Source of the DNA: Legionella_C dresdenensis
GTDB lineage: Bacteria; Pseudomonadota; Gammaproteobacteria; Legionellales; Legionellaceae
Direction of reading: 5' to 3'
Assembly: GCF_042649825.1 (NCBI RefSeq)
Contig: NZ_JBHSAB010000004.1
Coordinates: 1 to 64,000 of the forward strand
DNA length: 64,000 bases
Shown here: positions 9,401 through 14,753 of the stretch, one piece after another
Layout of the letters: each line of letters begins with the position of its first letter
How positions within the stretch are numbered: the stretch's first letter is position 1
The notes under the pieces: model-generated
The model's input: only the letters and a program-made list of their open reading frames with translations
Database searches by the model: none
Told to the model about the DNA's origin: nothing
Program-made: the position numbers and the translations under genes

Positions 9401-9970
9401 CAGCAATATATGGACAGGATTAAGCAACACACAACAAAAGCCAAGCAGAATCTGGCGATATTAAACAAAATTTGCAACGACTTAATAGCTGAAAAAGAGC
9501 GCTTGTTTCATAACAACCGCCGTGACAGCCGTATACAGATTGTTAAGGATCTTTATAGTGTATTCCATGCAAAACAACAAGCTTTTCAAATGGTAATCGA
9601 CAGGCTGAATTTCTTGCAGGCGAATCCGTCAAGGATTACCGCTGTAATCATTGACGGAGTACGGAATGATAACGCAAATAACCGTAAACAACTTATAACT
9701 CTATTAAGAGATGAGCTCAAACGGGAAAACATAGAAAAATTAACTCTTGAGTCAGGCTGGTTCATCAACCTGATTAATAAATTCCTCCGATTTTTCAACG
9801 ACAGTCAACGTGAACTAAGCTTTTTTGCCACTAAATCCGAACAAAATGTTTATCGTATCCGTGATACAGCTATTCAAGAGTTAAGTCCTCAAACCAGGCA
9901 TACTGAGGCTGATTACGAGGACATTAAGGATGGCCATGAACTGACTCCGTGGGAAAAGGCATTCTTTTAG
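6401..9970 (+). CDS. Large coiled-coil protein, candidate secreted effector
   Basis: A 1189-residue protein rich in Gln, Lys, Glu and Leu, with long heptad-like stretches almost throughout (for example around residues 40-100, 340-460, 560-690 and 960-1010) and a basic Lys-rich linker near 225-250. No signal peptide, membrane segment or catalytic motif is visible. The last 21 residues carry an acidic cluster (EADYEDIKDGHE) and end in KAFF. An acidic patch of this kind near the C-terminus is a known feature (E-block) of many Dot/Icm substrates. I infer a type IVB effector, but the sequence does not prove it. Start chosen at ATG 6401 because the GTG at 6377 coincides with the expected transcript start. 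Confidence 0.7.
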   Translation: MPTKSKLLEEYKAFNVLSIEAKNNQLSQLAILPELTTARDFHDKYINACRDWIITARKQLDTDMKILEKKLVQPQSLTISEEKRLKQENELLRTQNGILTQFLTLVEVVLPLLEKGKTIAMANAAANAALQKRPESIYDSLKSTPDIEALLEVIQTQAQLAQTESEEFETKKSRLNNPSLDNLKRYISFLEQQQAILAAAIKQKESALTKLQLAEQAALGAKPVKQQAQPKKSATLKKKRPNIAVIVPANSSAEANPGQLPAQSEARNKQLHTTAQNLVPFKPEQFEKIPYIAVWLQKFAKEKEKLRQNLQNKGYPGENIYLRQNILLQEFIDQFTPLQQTIDAINERGKLIKTLKELKRQTFSAVELDQEAKKLAQQRDDALHSISKANELTFSPPEPPLLNRSELHQFQQVIVAQCSIISNAVKQIEDISKQLTRIEELFYPKEIKSPVLSDLLRNARELYAEAAQIVNNCKVEYKRAANTEAAVRIELQPSLIKAELQALTALINNPGQNSAAQICAMAQVHLQKITAIKEVINNDKKILQTNEKILLANDKEARDIADKIKGMTEKLSEQLAANSINQHLLADYQKRFETLNERAAQLELDVTLSHTAEESSDLIAQMRTLDTKLSALQIRINDVLEIRKLDLQLSDLHNTIKPLYRRLSTTHNLCNLNAIETANPDVAAQIRKVLDDNKGSFKVAYTSDSFIVERQRAQLTSENHTQLAPDMLTQRKQFVEQLTEIKKQCQLLTAQTIQIIEQHQQNLLSASTGEADYTPEMLKADIAYCRSRLPLLSALDTHAISEGNFNKLTDAALFKFEDIEDKRAFRNSLFDLLKINTSGNMPAGQIRELKALIEASEQKLRQDTPELLLDRENKYSFQYNGESYNITDMVHTIGKPQLVQPILTAVKEYVESHLALTSGFKAGANQQTNYFRAFNTLQQNRELIEDYIANFKHHRECIEKARLASEEQERKRLENEEQERQKLAVRQQQLREAAPPHKVDQQYMDRIKQHTTKAKQNLAILNKICNDLIAEKERLFHNNRRDSRIQIVKDLYSVFHAKQQAFQMVIDRLNFLQANPSRITAVIIDGVRNDNANNRKQLITLLRDELKRENIEKLTLESGWFINLINKFLRFFNDSQRELSFFATKSEQNVYRIRDTAIQELSPQTRHTEADYEDIKDGHELTPWEKAFF

Positions 9971-9990
9971 GCATAAAATGCAAATAATGA

Positions 9991-10019
9991 TTGACACAGG
10001 GCAATTTATTGAGTAACTT
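9991..10019 (+). promoter_or_regulatory. Promoter of tRNA-Leu
   Basis: TTGACA at 9991-9996 and TAACTT at 10014-10019 are separated by 17 bases. The tRNA begins 10 bases after the -10 box. Confidence 0.6.
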
Positions 10020-10029
10020 ACCCCCCTAT

Positions 10030-10116
10030 GCCGAGGTGGTGGAATTGGTAGACACGCTAGCTTCAGGTGCTAGTGGGGGTAACCCCGTGGAGGTTCGAGT
10101 CCTCTTCTCGGTACCA
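10030..10116 (+). tRNA. tRNA-Leu (anticodon CAG)
   Basis: 87 bases with encoded CCA. The acceptor stem GCCGAGG pairs with TCTCGGT (two G-U pairs). The D-arm GGAATTGGTAGAC is typical of tRNA-Leu, the anticodon stem is CTAGC/GCTAG with loop TTCAGGT giving anticodon CAG, a long variable arm (GGGGGTAACCCC) marks a class II tRNA, and the T-arm holds GGTTCGAGTCC. It reads CUG codons. Confidence 0.97.
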
Positions 10117-10168
10117 TAGTTTGGAATATATAAGGTTTTATAGCCTTTATTTAGCACTCCATACTTTG

Positions 10169-10459
10169 TTATTTTCTTTTAAGATCCCGATAAAAATTTT
10201 CATGGACTCCGAGAGCCATTAAAATCCTGTTTTCAGAATCCCATTCATAAGCCAAAAGCATTTGCTGGTGGTTAATCTTAAATTTATAAACATAAACACC
10301 AGACAAGTCACCCTTCTTTTCTTCTCCTATGCCGGGATCTTTGACTATTGCATGAATAGCTTCATTCACAACAAGTTTATGGGTGCTTGCCAATTTTTTG
10401 TATGCTTTTTTAAAAGCTGGCATTTGCCTTATTTGAATCTCACTCACTTTTGCCTTCAA
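10169..10459 (-). CDS. RelE/ParE-family toxin
   Basis: A 96-residue basic protein of the RelE superfamily. The pattern MPAFKKAYKKL, the internal GDLSGVYVYKFKINHQQMLLAYEW strand region and the end GVHENFYRDLKRK match the ParE/RelE toxin fold. Such toxins cleave mRNA on the ribosome or poison gyrase; the sequence does not decide which. The gene overlaps the antitoxin gene by 20 bases, as expected for a cotranscribed pair. An internal ATG (M13) could also start the protein. Confidence 0.85.
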   Translation of the reverse strand: MKAKVSEIQIRQMPAFKKAYKKLASTHKLVVNEAIHAIVKDPGIGEEKKGDLSGVYVYKFKINHQQMLLAYEWDSENRILMALGVHENFYRDLKRK

Positions 10460-10667
10460 AATAAAATGGTTCAGCTAATGATTTATCTTGTAGTTTAGAA
10501 AGAAGCACATCTCTTATAAATTCAATAGGCAAATCAGGATTATCTAAAGCGCATTTCCCTAATTTAGCCCAATACTCTATTTGGTTGGGAATAGAGCGAA
10601 ATTCAGCTGATGCAACTTTCTTCGCGTCATTATAAATTGATTCATTAATTCTAATTGGAATACCCAT
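10440..10667 (-). CDS. ParD-like antitoxin
   Basis: A 75-residue protein beginning MGIPIRINESIYNDAKKVA, a ribbon-helix-helix start of the ParD-like type, with an acidic C-terminal half (EFIRDVLLSKLQ...EPFYFEGKSE) suited to binding the toxin. It precedes and overlaps the toxin gene. GGTGG precedes the ATG. Palindromes just upstream are likely autoregulatory operator sites. Confidence 0.82.
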   Translation of the reverse strand: MGIPIRINESIYNDAKKVASAEFRSIPNQIEYWAKLGKCALDNPDLPIEFIRDVLLSKLQDKSLAEPFYFEGKSE

Positions 10668-10682
10668 TTAAACCACCATTGT

Positions 10683-10751
10683 AATATTATGCAACCATTG
10701 TTTTAATATGCTACATTTGTAGTTTAGCATATTTTAAACAATATGCAATAT
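10683..10751. promoter_or_regulatory. Palindromic operator region upstream of the toxin-antitoxin pair
   Basis: AATATGCT at 10705-10712 is inverted at 10726-10733 (AGCATATT). An outer pair of related AATATTATGCAA/GCAATATT sequences lies at 10683-10694 and 10744-10751. This AT-rich nested symmetry immediately before a ribbon-helix-helix antitoxin gene fits an autorepression site. Confidence 0.55.
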
Positions 10752-10763
10752 TAGTCACTCCCA

Positions 10764-11006
10764 CGTCATCCCGAGCGCAGCGAGGGATCTCCCTTCAGAG
10801 GCAGAATCTTTAGCATAACGATCGATATATCCCAATAACGGGGGTTGTGAATAGTGAACAGCGACAATCTGGGCAGGATAACAAAACATGCTTCGTAGTC
10901 TTTCATGGGGGCTATTTGATCATAATCACATAATTTTTCAAGCGCTTTTTACATTAATTTAGTACGTGCCGTTTGTTGGAGATCCCTCGCTGCACTCGGG
11001 ATGACG
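10764..11006. repeat. Inverted pair of CGTCATCCCGAGCGCAGCGAGGGATC repeats
   Basis: One copy is at 10764-10791 and an inverted, slightly diverged copy at 10978-11006. The right copy lies inside the 3' end of the MFS gene and encodes its last residues (PVIPSAARDL). Between the copies (10792-10948) I see no gene. The palindrome is of a type common in many bacterial genomes. Confidence 0.85.
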
Positions 11007-12271
11007 GGGGAGTTACTTAATGAAAGTACTGTATTTTCTCTCACCGACTTACCAAAAGTCTCTTTTATTGTAAAAGCTGAAATAAGGGTTGCAATGATAG
11101 AAAATATGATCAGGATAATGAAAACTTTTTGAGTATTTTCTATTTGTACGGGATAAGACAGCATACTTCCCATTAGAGGTGCGTTAATTGAAATAATTAT
11201 CGCGATCATTGCATTGTTAAACGCTAATCCTATAGCAAGCAAATTCTTTTTACACTGTTCTGCTATCGCTGCAAACCCAATACTCTGCCCACTGGCACTT
11301 AAGCCCAGGCATAAAAAGCATAGACCTATCAGGAATTTGCCAACTGGAAAATATATAATTCCTGATAAGGCCAGTAAAGAGATTAAAGCTGTTGTAAGCA
11401 TTACTGGTTTTCTGCGCTGTATTTTGTCAGAGACAAAGCCAAGCAAAGGGCAACCTAAGGCATAACCCAACCAGGCTAATGTTATCATATAAGAAGAAAA
11501 TGCGGGAGAAAACCCTTTTTTTATTAGAAATTCAACCCCTATATTTTCTGAAAAATATTCAATAGCAAAGTAAATACAACTCGAATAAAGTGCAATGTAC
11601 CATACTTGTTTTTGGCTTAATAGTGTAAGTAGATTTTCTGATAACTTACTATGTCTGGCAAGTATAATAAATTTCTCTTGAGTATTACGATTGTTTTCAA
11701 CAAATACCAATGTCAATGCAGCAATGATAAAGCCAATAATAGCCATGCTGAGGAATATACTCCGCCATCCAATCATAGCGTTTTGGGACAATGAGGTTAA
11801 TGGGCCTGCAGCCAGCATCGGCCCCAAGGTACCAATAAATTGAGAAATGCCAATGAATAAAGCTATATTTTTCCTGGGCATCCAGTCATAAACAGCAATT
11901 AACAAGCAAATAAATCCAAAAGAAGAGCCTAATCCCATAAGGATTCGAAAGCACATTGCTGCGCTAAAATCATGGGATGAAGCCATGCCCATAGTAGAGC
12001 ATGCACAAAAAATTAATGCCGTTAATAATGCTTTTTTTAATCCAAAACGAGTAGCAATAATTCCAACAGGAATTTGCATTACTCCATAAATGACCGAATA
12101 ACCTGTTGTGCTTAACAAAGAAAAAGTCATTGTAGTCAAACGTAAATCACTCATCAACTGTGCCTGAAAAGTGCCTACAACTGTGCGCAATAAAAATTCA
12201 TACATAAAAAAGAGCGCACAGATAAACCAGACCAATAAACCTTTTAAATTGACTTTATTTTCCAAGCCCAT
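10949..12271 (-). CDS. MFS transporter
   Basis: A 440-residue membrane protein with about twelve hydrophobic segments and MFS-typical loops (GIIATRFGLKKALL between helices 2 and 3, GFVSDKIQRRKPVML in the second half). Substrate is unknown. The ATG overlaps the stop of the upstream AstE-like gene (TAATG), so the two are translationally coupled and probably act on the same compound. The final twenty or so residues, from about SPVIPSAARDL to the end, are encoded by a REP-type palindrome and are probably not part of the ancestral protein. Confidence 0.88.
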   Translation of the reverse strand: MGLENKVNLKGLLVWFICALFFMYEFLLRTVVGTFQAQLMSDLRLTTMTFSLLSTTGYSVIYGVMQIPVGIIATRFGLKKALLTALIFCACSTMGMASSHDFSAAMCFRILMGLGSSFGFICLLIAVYDWMPRKNIALFIGISQFIGTLGPMLAAGPLTSLSQNAMIGWRSIFLSMAIIGFIIAALTLVFVENNRNTQEKFIILARHSKLSENLLTLLSQKQVWYIALYSSCIYFAIEYFSENIGVEFLIKKGFSPAFSSYMITLAWLGYALGCPLLGFVSDKIQRRKPVMLTTALISLLALSGIIYFPVGKFLIGLCFLCLGLSASGQSIGFAAIAEQCKKNLLAIGLAFNNAMIAIIISINAPLMGSMLSYPVQIENTQKVFIILIIFSIIATLISAFTIKETFGKSVRENTVLSLSNSPVIPSAARDLQQTARTKLM

Positions 12272-13278
12272 TACTGCACCTCTTTGCTCCAGGCTTCCAA
12301 AGCAATTTCAGCTCGATTATTATCAATAAAGGTCGCTACTTTAAAAATAGTTTGCCCTTCATATATCAATGGATTATGGTTTATACCAACGACTATCCCT
12401 TCATATCCTGCGTTCACTACTTCGGCCGTATCAGCGCTGAAAGGATCGCTAATTATTCCTATACGTTGCCCTTTTTGAATTTTCTGCCCCAGTTCTACAG
12501 TACTTAATAAGACCCCGCTGCGATGAGCACGGATCCAATCCTGATCTTGTGAAAAAACCGGCCTGACTATATTGTTATCATAAGGAGCGGTTGGCTCCAG
12601 CATGTTCAAGGCTTCCATCACATTAAAAATACCTGATAGCCCTAAATTTATTCCCGACTCATCGAATCGCATTGCTTCTCCTGCCTGATAGACTAGCAAT
12701 GGAATTCCTAATTGTTCCGTAGTTTTTCTTAAGTTATTTTGCATACTGACATTTGTTATCACTGGCGCTTTAAAGCTTAGAGCCAAGCGTTTACTTTCGG
12801 CATTATCCAGGTCACAGTAAATTTGCGGTAAAATTTCATGATTTATTGAGCCAGTTTGTAATTCAATACCAAAGTCACATTTACTGAGTATTTCTTGCGT
12901 AAAAATGTGAGCAATTCGTTCACCGTACGACCCATTTTCTACACCGGGGAAGCAGCGTTCGAGATTCACATCATTATGTGCTCTTGATGAACCGATTAAC
13001 CCGAGAATATTCAAGACAGGAACCGCAATTAACGTTCCTCGCATCGCGGATAATTTATTGGATTCAAGCAGGCGATTTACAATTTCGAGGCCATTTAGCT
13101 CATCGCCTTTAACTGCCGAAAAAATTAACAGGCAAGGTCCCGCCTCTTTACCATGGATGACTTTTATCGGCATATAAAATGAAGTACAGGAATAGAAATC
13201 AGGTAAAGGTAGAGCCAGGTTGGCCTGTTCTCCAGGATGAATAGTTGCATTACAAATATGGAGTTTGGAATTTTTCAT
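12271..13278 (-). CDS. AstE/AspA-family protein lacking two zinc ligands
   Basis: A 335-residue protein of the succinylglutamate desuccinylase/aspartoacylase family (M14-like fold). Family landmarks are present: GDELNGLEIVNRL, VPVLNILG, NDVNLERCFPG and a C-terminal barrel-sandwich part (GIISDPFSADTAEVVNAGYEGIVV). In active relatives the first landmark reads HGDE and a later one DLHTGS; here they read KGDE (K57) and ELQTGS (Q141). The third ligand, E60, is kept. Loss of both histidines suggests a non-hydrolytic role or a different metal site. It is coupled to the MFS transporter that follows. No signal peptide is seen. Confidence 0.85.
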   Translation of the reverse strand: MKNSKLHICNATIHPGEQANLALPLPDFYSCTSFYMPIKVIHGKEAGPCLLIFSAVKGDELNGLEIVNRLLESNKLSAMRGTLIAVPVLNILGLIGSSRAHNDVNLERCFPGVENGSYGERIAHIFTQEILSKCDFGIELQTGSINHEILPQIYCDLDNAESKRLALSFKAPVITNVSMQNNLRKTTEQLGIPLLVYQAGEAMRFDESGINLGLSGIFNVMEALNMLEPTAPYDNNIVRPVFSQDQDWIRAHRSGVLLSTVELGQKIQKGQRIGIISDPFSADTAEVVNAGYEGIVVGINHNPLIYEGQTIFKVATFIDNNRAEIALEAWSKEVQ

Positions 13279-13413
13279 AAGCTATTTTATTTGATTTGCC
13301 CTTCAGTAAAATTTTACATGCTAACAACTTATTGCAGATGTTGCAAAATTCGACAATGATTTAGATCTACTGGATGGCCGCGGACAAGCCGCGGCACGTA
13401 GGCGGTAGGTGAA

Positions 13414-13799
13414 ATGTCAACGGCGACAATCAATAACGCCGAAGCCGACATGCTGTTCAACAGCAGCAACTGCACCAGGCCAGGAAGCAATAATCTGTGC
13501 ATTGCCGCAGGTTATAATGCAAATATAGATGCTCCATTACTGGTGCAAAGTACGGATAATGGCCAAGCGACAATGGTCAAACATGGGGGCTTGCGCCGAT
13601 CAGCGGGAATCCTGCCGGCTCGCTTGGCAGCACCTATTGCACAGACAATGGCAGCAATGCGGTATGTATTGCGGCCGGTTTTAATTCTGTAACGAATGAA
13701 CCGCTGCTTATTCAAACAAACGATGGCGGCCTCAGCTGGTCACAACAAACTATAACTGATATACCAGAAGCCGGGGTTTTAACCGGAGTAATTAGTTAA
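13414..13799 (+). pseudogene. Frameshifted fragment of a repeat-containing (probably secreted) protein
   Basis: Two similar blocks are visible in different frames: CIAAGYNANIDAPLLVQSTDNGQ in the frame of 13414, then DNGQTWGLAPIS...VCIAAGFNSVTNEPLLIQTNDGG to a TAA at 13797-13799. The frames change where GATAATGGCCAAGC (13555-13568) is followed at once by its imperfect copy GACAATGGTCAAAC (13569-13582); a 14-base duplication would cause the shift. The blocks repeat a CIAAG..PLL.Q..D.G pattern reminiscent of sialidase-type Asp-box repeats, but I do not recognise the parent protein. The 5' part is missing. The end overlaps psd by 8 bases, tail to tail. Confidence 0.7.
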
Positions 13800-14637
13800 T
13801 TTTTGCCAAAGCCTGACCAAACTGAATCGGGCAACCGGCTTGTATGTCTGCCAACCAATCAATGCGGCTATTATCGGCAAACATTAAAACGACAGTGGAG
13901 CCGAGTTTAAAATAGCCCATTTCCTCGCCCTTGCGTAGAGTTAGGGCTTGCTCACTGTAATCAAAACGGCTGGCCGTTCTGCTGCGGGCCAAATCACCAT
14001 GCCAGCTTACATTGATGGCGCCCACAATGGTTGCACCAACCAAAACCATGGCCATCAGGCCAACTCTGGTATTGAAAAAAACAACCAGACGTTCATTACG
14101 GGCAAACAAATGCGGCACAACCCGCGCCGTTGTCGGCTGCACTGAAAATAACCTGCCAGGGACATAAATCATGCTATGCAGGGTTGCATCAAGCGGCATA
14201 TGGATGCGGTGGTAATCTTTCGGCGATAAATATAAGGTGGCAAAATGGCCATTGGTAAATGTCTGGCTAACCGCTTTATCACAGGCCAGAAAATCATCTA
14301 CGCTGTAATAGCGGCCTTTAGCCTGTAATATTTGCCCTTCCCTGATCTGCCCTAATTCGCTGACAACGCCATCTACCGGCGACACAATATCGGCGTCAGC
14401 CAGTATTCTTGCATCCGGTTTTAATTGTCGGATAAAAAAATCATTAAAACAGGCATAAGCCGTTGGATCTTCAATTAGCGCTTCATTCATATTCACGCCG
14501 TACTGGCCAATAAACCGTTGAATTAAATTGTTTTTTATTGCAGGACTGGTCACATTGGCTAATAACCCGGCAAAGGTGGTTAACGTTTGTTTGGGAATAC
14601 AATATTGGGGGAGTGTTTTTAAATAGTCAGTGAACAT
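13792..14637 (-). CDS. psd: Phosphatidylserine decarboxylase
   Basis: Makes phosphatidylethanolamine from phosphatidylserine at the inner membrane. The 281-residue proenzyme shows the VSPVDGVV motif, YLSPKDYHRIHMP with the catalytic His, and the autocleavage site LGST (after G) near the C-terminus, where the serine becomes the pyruvoyl group. Length fits the bacterial short form. The 3' end overlaps the end of a convergent pseudogene. It follows the 944-aa gene on the same strand after a 116-base gap holding a hairpin repeat. Confidence 0.95.
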   Translation of the reverse strand: MFTDYLKTLPQYCIPKQTLTTFAGLLANVTSPAIKNNLIQRFIGQYGVNMNEALIEDPTAYACFNDFFIRQLKPDARILADADIVSPVDGVVSELGQIREGQILQAKGRYYSVDDFLACDKAVSQTFTNGHFATLYLSPKDYHRIHMPLDATLHSMIYVPGRLFSVQPTTARVVPHLFARNERLVVFFNTRVGLMAMVLVGATIVGAINVSWHGDLARSRTASRFDYSEQALTLRKGEEMGYFKLGSTVVLMFADNSRIDWLADIQAGCPIQFGQALAKIN

Positions 14638-14726
14638 ACTTGGAAAAAGACAATGAAATATTGGCGCTTATCATACCTTTAATGCAATGGTTTTGCCAGA
14701 TTTGTACTTTGTGCCGGACAATTTTT

Positions 14727-14751
14727 GTAGGTTGGGTCGTTTTGACCCAAC
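14727..14751. repeat. Single hairpin repeat (GTAGGTTGGG family)
   Basis: A GTAGGTTGGGTCG...GACCCAAC hairpin placed 2 bases after the stop codon of the 944-aa gene. The flank TTTGTGCCGGACAATTTTT resembles the flanks of the copies at 2456 and 37364, so the unit is longer than the hairpin alone. Confidence 0.8.
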
Positions 14752-14753
14752 GT

